From: Calcarisporiella thermophila CBS 279.70
Taxonomy: Eukaryota; Calcarisporiellomycota
DNA: 64,000 bases
Direction: 5' to 3'
Assembly: GCF_041956535.1 (NCBI RefSeq)
Contig: NW_027192192.1
Location: 561,796-625,795 of the forward strand
Under the pieces are notes generated by a model. That model made no database searches. It was not told where the DNA came from and was given only the letters and a program-made list of their open reading frames with translations. Of the stretch, positions 31,894 to 44,472 are shown piece by piece. Positions within the stretch are counted from its first letter, which is position 1. Each line of letters begins with the position of its first letter. Made by a program: the position numbers and the translations under genes.

Positions 31894-32686
31894 TTACACA
31901 CACCCCTTCAAGCGTGCATCCTGGCCATATGGGTGATGATGAGTGCGTTCGGAAGGTGACAAAGTAAGTGCAGCGGAATAGAGATCACAGCCCATAGGGA
32001 TGGTGGGATGTAGCATGAGAGAAAAGTGCTCCAGGAGATCTTGCTCTCGGATGCGCAAATCATAGTCCTACGGCCCAGACATAGGGTAAGTACAGTGGCT
32101 GTGCCAAAAGGATCCCTGGATAACAGAGCCTGCTGAGTCCAAAACTTACCAGAAGTAAGAGAAGCTGCTTCTCCATCAGGTTCACCTCCGCGACTGAAAA
32201 CAGGCCGGAGCACCGAGCCCAATGTCGATTCTTTGGAGGCGCATCGTGTAACAACTTGCAGGTGATAACCAGAGCCGCAAGGAAAACGCGGTGCCGCGTG
32301 CACCCCATCCCTGGATATGGAGCATAACCTGGTTAGAGTATTGCGTCAATTAGCCTTGAAGCGTGGAGATAATAATTACCGCGTGCCGTCAGGGGGAGCT
32401 TGTTCTTTAGCCTATCCAAGAGTACAAGAGTAGTCAAAAACGTGGTGGTGGAGATCCTCGAGCGCTTAGCAAGCTGGCCGATAAACGAGTCCAGGGGGGG
32501 AAGTGGCGAAAAAGTGCGATTGGAGCAAGTAATGACCTGGTAGCATTTGCATGCGACGTATGCTATTCAAGTCAAAGTGGTGAGTTCGAGGGAGTGATGC
32601 GGAAAGTAGGCTGAGCACACGTTACCTATCATGTCCTGAGTAATGGGCTGCTTACTCACCAGCTTGGTAAGGGCTACGATGGACAT
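31894..32686 (-). CDS. Pho80/PCL-type cyclin (G1/S, Pho85-like partner)
   Basis: Four exons were traced by eye and keep frame. The first is MSIVALTKLVSKQPITQDMI. The next gives YVACKCYQVITCSN, then FIGQLAKRSRISTTTFLTTL. The strongest match is GMGCTRHRVFLAALVITCKL, DAPPKNRHWARCSGLFS and EVNLMEKQLLLLLDYDLRI. The order TRHR-FLAALI..K...D..PKN.HWA...LFS..EVN.ME..LL..LDY.L is diagnostic of PCL1/PCL2/Pho80 cyclins. These activate a Pho85/CDK5-type kinase in cell cycle and nutrient control. The protein is about 190 residues, short for PCLs, with almost no tail beyond the cyclin box. Confidence 0.85.
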
Positions 32687-33260
32687 TATCCAATGTACAA
32701 TTACAGCTATCCGGGGGACCGGTAATTATAAGGGAGGAAAAAAAGGAAAGGTGAATAGAAGAAGCTAGTATAAAATAAAATAAGTAAAACTTGGATAGGG
32801 TCTAAAGACCAAACACAGCGTTTTCAAAACTCAAGCTCTATCAATTCCCAAGACTCAAGACCATTCTCTCTTATTAAAAAAAAGGGGAAGGGGGAGGGTC
32901 ATTAAGCAACGAAGAAGGGGGACAAGGTTAGCCTAAGGGAAAACAGGGGAAATAAAGAGTGGCAAATAATGGCAAAGACTCTAAATTAATTATTTTATTT
33001 GCTCCGATTTAATGCCCCGACTTCCAAAAGGAGCAGGGAGGAGGAGGCCAATGGAGGGCAATGGGTTAAGTGCAATTCCTCTTAATCTCCTCAGCCCAGC
33101 CGGCCTGCAAAGGAGACCCATCCTCAAGGTAAGCGTATGTCCACCCACGTGTTTTGCTTCGTAATCCAGAATAGTCATAGAGGGGTGTAGCAAACGCACT
33201 AATTGTATTTCAGTAACTGCTGACGCATCTAATAAAGCCTGCATTTATTAAATTCAAAAA
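32687..33260. other. Intergenic with purine-rich tract
   Basis: An A/G-rich run lies at about 32875-32900 in the 3' flank of clpP, next to the cyclin promoter. No gene was seen. Confidence 0.5.
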
Positions 33261-34357
33261 TCATTTCTCTGGCTTGGTGTCGCGCTTTTGCAACACCCTG
33301 TCAATTAATCCCACGGAAAGGGCTTCTTCGGGGCTCATGAAATAATCCCGCTCCATCATCCTCTCTACGCAACAGCACCAAAGAGCATCGTTAGCACAAA
33401 CTTAGCATAACATGCCGTCTGCAGCTGGGTGGAATCAGCATCATCCCACTGCAGATATTAAGGGCTTAAGAGGAGATCAAAATTACCAATTTCACCGATA
33501 TCCTTCACCAGTGTATGCCGTGAATAAATCCTATTAAGCCTCTCACGAGTGCGCAGTATTTCCTTGGCGTGAATCGCGATGTCTGACGCGGGGCCCTCCG
33601 CGCCGCCGCTCGGTTGATGAATCATGATGCGAGAATTCGGGAGAGAGTAGCGCTGGCCAGGTTCGCCCGCCGCGAGTAGAAGAGAGCTCATTGAGCATGC
33701 CTGCCCATTGCAGAGGGTAGAAACTGGTGATTGGATATATTGCATCTACCGACATCACATTATCGTTAGTAAAGTGTGGATCCTGTGGGTTTGGGTTGGA
33801 TAGGTACAGTGTCATAGATGGCCATCCCCGCTGTCACGCTCCCTCCAGGGCTATTGATATATAGGCTGATTGGCTTTTCCGGATTTTCTGCCTCGAGAAA
33901 CAGCAACTGGGCCACGATAACTGAGGCCATAGAATCATTAATCTATTGCAGCAAGTGCTCAGTCCAGACATCTTCACCATGAAATGTAAAATTATCAGAG
34001 AAATTACTGGCCCATTGAGACATATAATCCGCTCTTTGAGCAATCTCGAGAATATATCGTATGCTCTCTCTCCTCGTGTCTGTAGTTTATTGTTCGGTTA
34101 AATAGTTTAGTGTCCTTCACTGGATACCATCTTAAACATCGGTCTGTACCGTCTGTTCCAAAACTATGGGGATAAGCGATTGGGATCGAATGTCGTCTAA
34201 CGAACGAGCATCGTGATAACGTCTCTATATAAAGATGAAAGTGATCCAGGTAGATCGCGAAGTTAATCTCAATGGATGATGTGGTGCGAGATAGGAACTC
34301 TTGTTCACTTACAGTAAGCTGAACTAGGGGACGAGTTAATTTGAAAACTGTTCGCAT
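33261..34357 (-). CDS. clpP: Mitochondrial ClpP serine protease
   Basis: Six or seven exons. With the acceptor after TTATATAG, exon 2 follows exon 1 in frame and gives a basic N-terminus ([20 protein letters not shown]), a likely mitochondrial presequence. The core reads [88 protein letters not shown] and [19 protein letters not shown]. The catalytic Ser (in ACSM), His (in IMIHQP) and Asp (in MERD) are all present. ClpP forms double heptamer rings that work with ClpX in the mitochondrial matrix. Many yeasts have lost it. It is divergent from the carrier gene, with a shared promoter region of 630 bases. Confidence 0.93.
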
Positions 34358-34987
34358 ATCTATTCTCGCTTCTTTATCCTAGTTGCGACCTTTTTTTTTC
34401 TCTGGCCACTCGAAATTTCAATGGCGGCTTAGGAATATGTTCCGCAAACTCACGTTATTCTCGCTCGGAAAAGATATCGCCGACTTAGATCTTTTTTCAA
34501 CAGATCTCATTTCCCCAACGACCATCTCTTAGTCTTTGGCCTTTAATCCCTTTATACATACTTCCAAGATTTGTGTGAGTAAAAATTAATTAGAAAGTTC
34601 TCTACATTTTGCATTCTCCCTTGCTATTACATCGGTTGGGTGACTTTGGGGTAAAAATTTGCCAAAGGCGTGCTTATGTGAGATGCTTTCTATTCCCTAC
34701 TGAATTTGCTCTACACACATTTTATTATATCATATATCTATATTTATTCTCTTCTCTATACATACTATTTTCTTTCGACCTCTTAAATCCCACTTCCCGT
34801 CTTAACTTACTTTTATATTCTTACAACTTTATTCTCGATATATTTTGGTTTTCGCTCGAGGGAAAGGTTTCCTTGATAATTTCTACTTAACAGAAGCAGG
34901 ACAAAAAAGAACCATCGATTATTTTTTTCCCATCCCACCCTTTTCCTTCGATTCTATTTAACTAGTGGTGTATTTCCTAATCTTATT
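34358..34987. other. Divergent promoter between clpP and the carrier gene
   Basis: T-rich, with pyrimidine tracts before the carrier start. The upstream open frames look accidental. Confidence 0.5.
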
Positions 34988-36116
34988 ATGGGATTACGCC
35001 AGTTATATGTAAATTTAAGGTAAGCAGAGAGGTGCAATCGCGGAATATGTGAAGTTGGAAGAGTTAACTCCCTCAATCTTGATTCGTAGCCATCGAAACG
35101 ATAATCTTAAGCACTCAATTGCAGGCGCTGGAGCTGGTTGTGTTTCTTCTATTGTCACTTGTCCGCTCGATGTTGCGAAAACACGGCTACAGAATCAGGG
35201 AGTGCCTATTCCCGGCATCCTGCAATACAAAGGAACGGTAGGCACACTAGCTCGAATATGGCGCGAAGAAGGCATCCGCGGTCTTTACCGCGGATTAGGC
35301 CCAACCGTGTTTGGCTATTTACCAACGTGGGCCATCTACTTTTCTGCATATGACTTCAGTAAAACAAGGATTGCACAGTATCTTGGCCGAGGAGGTGGAG
35401 GTGGCGACTGGGTGGTGCATATATTGGGGGCCATGATTGCTGGGGCCACTAGCACCACCCTGACGAGCCCGCTTTGGGTTATCAGAACACGTCTAATGGT
35501 AACCAATTGCACCTTTCACACCTCCCCCGGAACTGACTCTCAACGTGACCTCTTAATTTATTTAGACACAGAGCGATTACACTTCTTACCGATATCGGAG
35601 CACCCTTCATGCTTTCATGTCGATCTTCAGGGATGAGGGCATCCGTGGATTTTACAAAGGCCTAGGCCCGTCCCTCATTGGCGTCAGCCATGTTGCTGTC
35701 CAGTTCCCGCTCTATGAGCAACTGAAAATTTGGCTGAGTATGCACTACATCTCAGTTCTTCCCCTCCTATCCCCTCCTCATATGCTAATTTTGAACCATT
35801 AGGATCACCGAACCAGGACTCCACCACCTTTCAAATCCTCATTGCTTCCTCCCTCTCCAAGATGACGGCGAGTGTCGCTACATACCCGCATGAAGTGATC
35901 CGAACTCGCCTTCAAAATCAGACAATACCCCCCTTCAAATATCAAGGTATCCTCCATGGGGTGAAAGTGATGATGCAAGAAGAAGGGTGGAGAGCTTTCT
36001 ACAAAGGTATGCCGACCAATCTGGTGCGCACCGTTCCTGCAAGCGCTCTGACCATTTTGACGTATGAGCTTCTGGTGCGGCAACTAAGCCTGCTGGAAGA
36101 GGAGGCCCGAGCATGA
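34988..36116 (+). CDS. Mitochondrial carrier, NAD+/pyrimidine-nucleotide type (Ndt1-like)
   Basis: Four exons. The ATG at 34988 starts an exon (to 35019) that splices to 35090, giving MGLRQLYVNLSHRNDNLKHS. No ATG exists in the longer downstream frame, which supports this start. Three repeats carry the carrier signatures PLDVAKTRLQ, PLWVIRTRLM and PHEVIRTRLQ, each followed by an EG...YKG/YRG motif (IRGLYRGLGP, IRGFYKGLGP, WRAFYKGMPT). The PTWAIYFSAYDFSK region and the Trp in PLWV mark the branch that holds Ndt1/Yia6, Rim2 and SLC25A32/33/36, closest by pattern to NAD+ transporters. It would sit in the inner mitochondrial membrane. The substrate is inferred from family. Confidence 0.85.
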
Positions 36117-37731
36117 TAAATAATCTGTTATTCTCCTTTTTGTTGTACTAAATTTGTGAAAATATTTCAGGCTTTAAATATTCCCTCATCTCTTTTTTTT
36201 ATAATTCTAAGAATGGGTTTTGTTTTATTTTCCTTGGTTTTTTTTCTTCTTTATTGCTTTTCTTTATTGGTTTTCTAACTTGCACTTTTGCCATATAAAT
36301 ATTTTTATATATATCTTCGCTGGTATTATATTTCTTCCCTCTATATTTCAACGATGGAGTCTATGTTACTTTATCCACTCTTCGCTATATAGAAAACTGT
36401 GCTTCTTATTTTCACTACAATAAATGTTTCCTAGGGTTTGAGTGTAGAATACAGTAGGCAGTCGATTTTATCCACAAGGATATTTGGCATTCCTAGTGCA
36501 ACTCTTTTCAGAGCATTGGGCTGGGGGTCGCCTACTCCGCCCAAAAGTGTAGGTGGAGTTGCTGTAGAAGAGGATCTGTGAGGTTAGGTTGATTATTTTT
36601 TATATCTGCATACTCCACAGTTGCATGAAAAAGTATATAGTAATCGGCAGACTCATCAGACATGTAAATCTTTTCCCACAATACAGCCAGAGTGGACCTG
36701 TTGGCAAAGTTGAATCTTTGGTAGCGATAGTTCGACTCATCTCCGCGATGAATCTAGATATCCCGCGAATTTGGGATCGACCCCTGTGTCTAAAGACGCC
36801 CCCTCCCCCTCTTCCTCCCGGCGGGAATAGTTTCAGACTGGGGCTCTGAAAGAGTGAATCCCTCTCTCCCCGAGCTATGTTCTCTGATTCAGATATCCTG
36901 ATGTGGATGGTACGTGGCGCATAGTTGCAGAAACACAAATGGGAGACAAGGGAATTTTACCCTTTCGACATGACTCAATCTGGGGAGAGCCACAATCCTG
37001 GTTCCAACACGGTTGTGAGGCTCTTGGCATTGGCTTAGTTGGAGATTTGGGCTAGATAGCTTTGCGAATTCTTGGTTATTTTCCCATATCATCCGAATCC
37101 ACACGCAGATCCACTGAGTGTCGGGATAAATCTTTGCGATACGCAGGGGATTCAGGTTCAAACAGCTACTAGGATCCGAAAACCGCGCCCTTACTCCATT
37201 TGACGTTACTGGCACCAAATCCAGACCTTAATACTGAACCCTAACGTAAACCCAAATTCTATTGTAATGTTTAATCGATGGAGGTTATGGTAGGTGGACA
37301 AAAGTAGTCTTATAGTGAGCATGCTGCCTGTCTATTTTTCATCCAAGTACAAGATGGCGACATTTCTTGTGGTAGATAGCCCTAGATCTAGTTAGCTTTG
37401 TATGTACTAATGCTTATGTTGACAGAATAAAATGGAGCCAACTTCTAAACATTGTAATTAGGAGAGGCAAGACCTGCTTTCACCTAGTACAGTAAGCAAA
37501 TATTCTAGGATAAACGAACTTTTGGACCCATTGTACAAAGGAAAATTTGATTAAAAATATGTTTATATTAAAAGAAAAAAGAAAACAGATGAAAGCAACT
37601 ACTATTTCCCGGTATGAAGTTTTCCTATATAATGATATATATATATTTGACTTTCTACATAAATATTTGCTTACAAGCATTTAGAGAAGATTTAAGTAAA
37701 AAATAACTAAGTGCAAACTAAAACGTCCCCT
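36117..37731. other. Long convergent intergenic
   Basis: 1.6 kb of T-rich then mixed sequence between the convergent carrier and H+-ATPase genes. No coding or RNA signal was recognised. Confidence 0.5.
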
Positions 37732-40544
37732 CTAATAAGAAATCATCGATCTTCTCGAGTACTTTCTCTTCTGCATTTCCCGGAAAGCAGCTAGAGCACT
37801 CGCGACGTAAACCGCTTTTCGCACCTTGCAAATAATCTTCCGCATGCGCTCTGCCTTCTCAATCTGTGCCTTCCGCAGGCGAAGCTTCTCGCGGCGAGAA
37901 CGAGATGGCCATAGCATGACCGTGCGTTCGAAAGACCATTGTCTAAGCCAAAGGGAGTAGGTTAGTACAGGGCCGAGGCCAAAGCCGGCAGGAATGAGGT
38001 TAAGTATACATACCGGAAGATTTGCACCTTCACCACGTCCAGCACAAACATGTATGCAAGCGACACTCCCATGATGGACAATCCCCATCCCCACCCAATC
38101 GGACCGATTCCCTCGCCCTCCCCAAAAATCCCGTAGATCGACATCAGCATGGCGAACACCTGTGTCGCGAGAATAATGAGGGTGAAGACGAGCGAGGGAA
38201 TGTTCTGCCAGATGTACCCGGGGATACGGGTAGAGAAGATGACGAAGTGAGGAGCAGAGGAGATATGCAGATACATGATCGTGTTCAGCTGCGTTTTCGA
38301 AACATGGAACACCAACTTGGCGACGTAATAGTGGGCAAAGGACATTGCACTCAACAAGAGCGCCAGCACAACACTGAGGAACATCAGCTGCCCAAGCCGC
38401 CACTTGTCGGGGCGCTTTGAGATTTGGGTGTTGTCCCAGGCAATCACAATGGTCGCGGCGTCATTCAACACTGCAATTAGGATCAGGAGCAGGGCGGGCA
38501 TCTCCCATTGTTCGATTAGAGTGATAAGGAAGAAGAAGATGAGGAAATGGATGGTGGAGGTGATACGATAGAGGGCATAGGAGCGCATGCGTTGGAAGAT
38601 AGCACGTGACGTGCGGATGCCGTCTACAATCGTGGATAGACCGGGTGCAAGCAGCACAATGTCAGCAGCAGAACGCGCGGCATCGGTGCAGCCGTGGACG
38701 GCAATGCCCACATTCGCCTTTTTGAGCGCGGGGGCATCGTTCACACCATCGCCGGTCATTCCAACCAGCAACCCCTTCTTCTGCAGCAGCTCCACCACTC
38801 GGTACTTGTGCTCAGGAATCACTTGGGCAAAACCGTCCGCCCGCACACAGTGCTCAGTCACCTCCTCCTCGCCCTTGTTCGGATCCACAAGATGGTTCGC
38901 ATCGAGAATCACACGCTGCATCCCCAGACGCTGTGCCACCTCCTTGGCGATGATGAGCTGGTCACCCGTGATCATCTTGACGTTGACTCCCATTTTCTCG
39001 CATTCCGCGATGGTTTTTGCCGAATCAGGGCGAGGCGGATCCAGGAGGGAGATCATTCCTACAAGCTCATAGGTCTCTACATCGCCGGGTATAGTTCTTG
39101 CGACTCCCAGTGCTCGTAATCCCCTCCGAGCCAACGCGTTCACGGCCCGTACAGCGTCATCGTTTCCTCCCACCAGCTTGATGATCACCTGGGGCGCCCC
39201 CTTGGCCACCTTGAAGATTTGCTGTGTGTTTTGGTTCAACACCGTGGCTTGTGTCATCTTGGTGGTGGGGTTGAACGGCAGGAAGGACGTGACCTTGAAT
39301 CCGGGCACGGTGGTCTTGTTTGCCCTCGACTGAAGAATTTCAAGCTGTTCCTCAGCCGCCCGACGCACCGCACTCTCGATGGGATCGTTGGCTCCGGGCT
39401 CTGCGGCCAGGTAGGAGTACAGTAGGATATCGTCCGAGGTGAATCCCGGGCACAGGTATGGCTCGTCGAACGTCAGCTCGTTCAGAGTTAATGTGCCAGT
39501 CTTGTCGGAGCAGAGCACAGAGATGGATGCCATTTCTTCGACTGCAGTAAGACGCTTCACAATGACATGCTTCTTTGCCAATTGCTTAGCACCGAATGCC
39601 ATGGTAACGCTCATGACGGTCGGCAGACCAACCGGAATGGCTGCAATGGTCAACACCAAGATCTTCTTCAGCGAATCAAGCACGTTCTGGGCGCGAGTGA
39701 GGATCAAGAGGTAGGCAAGCAGCACCACGACCATGGCGACAGACATGAAGATGAGGAAATTGCCGATCTTGTTGATGATCTTCTGGAAATGCCCCTCCTC
39801 GGTGGTGATGGAGATGAGATTGGCGGCACGGCCGATGAATGTCTGCGCGCCCGTCTTGGTGACGACGGCCATCTGCTGACCTTGCTTGATTACCGATGAG
39901 GAATAGACGGTGCTGCCCTGAGTTTTGGTCACTGGGAGCGATTCACCAGTGAGCGCCGACTGGTCCACATAGAGCTCACCCTCGGTCTGCTCACCATTGA
40001 CCCCGATGCCCAACAACCTCGCATCCGCAGGGATGATGTCGCCGAGACGAAGCACGATGACATCTCCAGGGACGAGCTCTTTCGCATCAACCTCGACGAG
40101 GTTGCCATCTCTCCACGCCCTGGTCTTGAGTGCGAGATTTTGTTTAAGGGCATCAAGAGCACTTTCCGCCTTCGCCTCCTCCACGAACCCGATAATTGCA
40201 TTGATGAATAGCAAACCAAGGATAATGCCAAAATTGATCCAATCTTGGGTCACAGCGGCCAAAATACACGCGATTTCAATTAAATAGGCAATGGCTCCCG
40301 TGAAGAAGCTGAGAAACTTCAGAATAGGGTTCTGCTTCTTTTGCGCAAGCTCGTTGAGGCCAAACTTTTCGCGGCGTTCCGCCACCTCTTCTGCGGTCAG
40401 CCCATGTAGAGGGTTTGTATGTAATAGCGCCTCAAGTTCCGGAGGGATGGAATCTTCATGCTCGACGTGTTCGTGTTCCTCAAATTCGACGGTGGTTTTT
40501 TTGTTCTCTCCTGGAGAGACTTCAATGTCGCGCTGTTCTAACAT
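37732..40544 (-). CDS. PMA1: Plasma-membrane H+-ATPase, P3A type
   Basis: Two coding exons: 40544-38014, then a 71-base intron, then 37942-37732, giving 913 residues. The first exon alone would run on into intron sequence. It has a Glu-rich cytosolic N-terminus, then the A-domain (ALTGES), the phosphorylation site CSDKTGTLT, the KGAPQ nucleotide-binding region, MTGDGVNDAPALKKANVGIA and TM5-TM10. These mark the fungal/plant proton pump that energises nutrient uptake. The C-terminal tail is basic and Arg/Lys-rich (RSRREKLRLRKAQIEKAERM), a likely regulatory domain. TTTTAG directly before ACCTCCATG suggests a 5' UTR intron. The coding sequence is GC-rich and codon-biased, as expected of a highly expressed gene. 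Confidence 0.96.
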
Positions 40545-41961
40545 GGAGGTCTAAAACAAACAACTATCAAGGGACGCGTTAGTATAAGAGGCGGTGCTCA
40601 GATGGCGACCATGAAGACTATGCAAGTTACATTTATCAAGCAACACTGAGTGTGAAGTGAATGACCAAGTTATTTGCGGACGAAAGAGGTAGAGACGCAC
40701 AAGAATTAGGACTCTGAGAAATGGGAAAAGACAAGTGCAGAGCAGAGGAAAGGAAAAGGAAGAGACACAGGTAGGTCAACTGAGATAAGAAGGGTTTTTG
40801 GTGGTAGATAGAGAGTTAGATACGAGAGTGAGAGATGGTTAAACCTGGAGTCTTAAGAAGCAAATCTCAAACACAGTGAAACAACCAAAATAAAAGCTCT
40901 TGCATATAAATCATTAACAAGTGTCGAGGGCAAAGTATATAAAAAAACAACTAATATTGGGTTCTCATATGAAGCAGAAAAAAAAACTTGAAAACAGCTC
41001 CCTTATAAGTGGGTTCTTCCGATCAAGATCACAAAGCCGACACAACACGCATATTGCAGATAAACGGGGAAAGGGTTAGCCAGAACATTCTTTATATGCA
41101 GGCAGATCTGACTAATTGTTTTAGTAGCAATAAAACGCAGCTTGCCTCTCATACATGAGATTGTGGTGAGGGGTATGGCCATGGGTTTTCCTTTTCCAGT
41201 CGTGTGAGGATCATCCTCGACTGAAATGAAATTACTTATTGCAGCAGAATATTCCATTCGAATATTGCCAGTTTCACCCTATCGTTTCATATTTTCCTGT
41301 TTGCGAATTTCCTATCTATCCGGTGGCAAACAATTTTTCTGTAAATATTTTAAATTAAACCAATTTGCAATCGACCGGGAATGATCACAACTCTAAATGC
41401 CTGAGAATGGGGTTGGCTTCGCCCCCCGCCGCCCCGAACTGAGGCCGAGCCGCGCCCTTGGCAGCCAGACCCTTCGCCGCTGCTATTTTTTCCTCTCACC
41501 TAATTCAACTTTGGACTAGATCTGAGCTTCTGCGCGAGCGTAGGTATCCCGCATCTCGGCTAACTTGCAGCAGCCATGAAGAGAGGAAATTTCTTTTCCT
41601 TCCACTTGGCTCTGGAAGAAATAAATTCCCCTGATCATGCGCAGAAAATCAGAAGTACAAAGGCTCCCGAAGGCTCGAAAACAAACACCTCGAAACAAAC
41701 CGCCTCCCTTGGTCCGAACCGCCTGCATAGTCTTGGCAGTGTGCTAGAATCTTGGTCCCTCTCTTAGCTTACCGCCCCTGACTTGCCAGTCACGCCATTG
41801 CCTGGATTTCGCTGCAATCTTTCGAAAATGCACACCTCTCCTCACGCTACCGCTGCATGAATTTCTGGGTGTTAAATCCCATTCAAACAAAATAATTGCT
41901 AGGTTGAATTGGCAGTCACGTTCCCTTTCTACACTCTACCCTTTCTATTTCGACCCTTCAA
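40545..41961. other. Divergent promoter region of PMA1 and NAA30
   Basis: A purine-rich stretch lies 40,650-40,870 on the plus strand, and a C/G-rich island is near 41,410-41,480. No convincing gene was seen. It may hold the 5' UTR intron of the H+-ATPase. Confidence 0.5.
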
Positions 41962-42661
41962 ATGGCAGAGCAGTTGCCGCTGCCAGAGGCGCCAGCGGAA
42001 TCGGCTTCAGCTTCCCAAAAGGGATTGGAAACAATGCCAGCATCTTCAGAAAACATCAACTATGTTGCTTATGAATCTGAGCTCCAGCTGCCGGGAATTA
42101 TGGCTTTGATAGAGAATGATCTCTCCGAGCCATACAGCATCTACACCTACCGTTATTTTATTCATAACTGGCCCCAATTATGTTTCATGGTATTGCATTT
42201 CTTGTTGCAATTGTATTTTAGGAACTTTCCTGAGGTGTTGAGTTCTTTTTTTTTTTTTGGCTAATTACGAGTTTTGAAAGGCAATGTTAGGGGAGAGATG
42301 TATAGGAGTTATCATCTGCAAACTCGACGATCATCGCGGTAGACTGAGGGGTTATATTGCAATGCTGGCCGTATCGCGCGACTTTCGGAAACGAGGTCTG
42401 GGAACCGCGCTTGTGTGTCGAGCGATCAAGGCAATGAAGGAGGAGAAGGCGAATGAGGTAGGCTCATGGCGAATTTTTTTGAAAGCTTTCAAGTCGACAC
42501 TCAACCGGTTTGAATAGATTGTGCTTGAAACGGAGGTCACCAACCTGGGCGCGCTGGCGCTCTACGAGCACCTAGGGTTCATCCGGGACAAGCGACTTCA
42601 TCGGTATTATTTAAACGGAGTGGATGCCTATCGTCTGAAACTCTTCTTTACACATGCCTGA
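41962..42661 (+). CDS. NAA30: N-alpha-acetyltransferase Naa30 (NatC catalytic subunit)
   Basis: Three exons join in frame: 41962-42189, 42281-42457 and 42518-42661. After a ~30-residue polar N-terminus comes the GNAT core: [39 protein letters not shown], the acetyl-CoA loop RKRGLGTAL and [20 protein letters not shown], ending [19 protein letters not shown]. These are near-diagnostic Naa30/Mak3 motifs. NatC acetylates N-termini such as Met-Leu and Met-Ile. The length (182 residues) is normal. The second intron starts after ANE and ends TGAATAG. Confidence 0.93.
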
Positions 42662-42919
42662 TAAAAGAAATGGTCCTGTCACCCATCTCTGCCCGAATTT
42701 GCGACCAAATTTTTGGTTCGCAGCTGAAAAAATCCCAAACCCCTACTGGCCTGGCTTCTCCCTTATTCCCCTTCTACCCAGCCCCTCATAATACTCCCTA
42801 ATAAATTCAATTAAGGACTCTAAAGGACAAGCTTGAGGAATTCTCTCAGTACCATCTCCCTCCCCCCTTCCCCCTACCCCTTCTTATTTATTTATCCTCG
42901 CCTCCATACATCTTCACCT
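42662..42919. other. Short promoter region
   Basis: Pyrimidine-rich (CCCCTTCCCCCTACCCC) leader before the RRM gene. The open frame upstream of 42920 lacks an ATG start and continues from the leader, so the start is placed at 42920. Confidence 0.5.
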
Positions 42920-44472
42920 ATGTCAGACGTTATTGACGACGATCTCTACAATCCTGTCGAATTTGATGACGAAGAATTCTCACATAATTCTGAGAACAGA
43001 GAGAGGGACAAAGAACATGAATTAAGGTATCAAGAAGGTAAAGACGATGAACGTTCACGAGGGCGAGAGCGAAATGAAGAGAATGAACGGAGGATCAGAA
43101 AAGAAGATAAGAATGAAGAACAGCCACAGCATGGTAACAATGACAAGGACGTGCCTGAGGATGGGTGAGTACCTCTTTTGAAGCATTGGCAACTCTTCCT
43201 CTAACCTGGCCGATCCACTAGGAAAATGTTTGTTGGGGGCTTGGACTGGAGTGTGACGGATGGTAAGGGGATGGACGGACGAGACAGATTTCAATTCAAT
43301 TCATATTAATTCAAACTGTTCATTCTCTTAGAGGAGCTGCAAAAATATTTCTCACGGTTTGGCCAGGTGCTATCCACAAGTGTGATGCGTGATGGAACCG
43401 GACGATCCCGTGGTTTCGCGTTCCTGACATTTGCGGACCGGGAATCGGTCGACCGATGTCTAGCAAAAGAGAAGCACATATTACACGGTAAACCGGCAAG
43501 TATTTTTCACCTCCCCCGGGTTTTCACGCAACCCATCCTGTCGATGCATACTAAATTCCAATGATCCTAACTTCCCTGATAGATCGATCCAAAACGGGCG
43601 TTAGCTCGCGAAGAACAGGAAAAAGCCGTCAAACTCTTTGTAGGGGGATTACCCCAAGACGTTACTTTGGAGGAGTTTCGCGCATTTTTCTTACAGTACG
43701 GCAAAGTGGTTGACGCGACACTTGTAACAGATAGAGAGACAGGACGCTCGCGAGGTTTTGGATTCGTGTCTCTTGAGGGAGGAGTGGAGCAGGTATTAGC
43801 GGAGACAGACTTGAAGATGCGAGATAAAACCGTGAGTATCTTTGCCTGTCCGCTACCTCTTTTACGTTTCTCGTCCACCCACCTCACTTCTTTGAAATTC
43901 CCAACGCTTTCAACATCTAGATTGAGGTAAAGCGCGCCGACACCCGCCACAAGCCCAAACGTGCAGCCATGGCAGCCGCCGCTGCAACGGCTGGCCAGTA
44001 CATCCCACCTCCGCTCTTAAACAACCCATTTGCTGCTCAATGGGGAATGGATCCAGCCGCCATCCCATCTCCAGGAGGCCGCTATGCTAACAACACCTTC
44101 ATGGGTGGAATGCGGCCCGGAATGCCCGGAGCGGCAGGGAATATGGCTGCATATGGTCGGTTTGTAGGGCCTTGGGGAGGCATGATGAATGGGGGAGCAG
44201 GATATGACCAGGCTGCCTACTACAGAGCGTACGCTCAATATGCATCCATGTCTGGAATGGGATATGGCAACATCAACGCGTTTGGTGGGGGAATGGTGGG
44301 AGGAAGCTTAGTGGGGGCGGAGTTAGATGAGGTGGGCGAGGACGGGAATTCAGGAGGAGGAGGGGGGGGTGGTGGCGGCAGTGGAGCGGGGAGGAGGAAA
44401 GGAAGTGGTGCAATACACCCAAGCCAGGGTGCAAGAGGACAACGCTCATATCAGCCCTATTCTCGGAAGTGA
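42920..44472 (+). CDS. Two-RRM hnRNP protein (Hrp1/DAZAP1-like)
   Basis: About five exons. The start MSDVIDDDLYNPVEFDDEEF opens an acidic, Arg/Glu-rich N-terminus. RRM1 has KMFVGGLDWSVTD (RNP2) and RSRGFAFLTF (RNP1). RRM2 has KLFVGGLPQDVTLEEF and RSRGFGFVSL. The linker and the tandem RRM pair resemble Hrp1/Nab4, Musashi and DAZAP1, which bind mRNA 3' ends and shuttle between nucleus and cytoplasm. The C-terminal half is Gly/Met/Tyr/Ala-rich and low-complexity, with a 10-Gly run and an Arg-rich end (QRSYQPYSRK). The GTG-GTG purine repeat coding for Gly may be a site of length variation. Confidence 0.9.

Noticed and set aside
38022-40554. Several plus-strand frames opposite the H+-ATPase
   Set aside because: They are antisense shadows of a long, GC-rich, strongly conserved coding exon.
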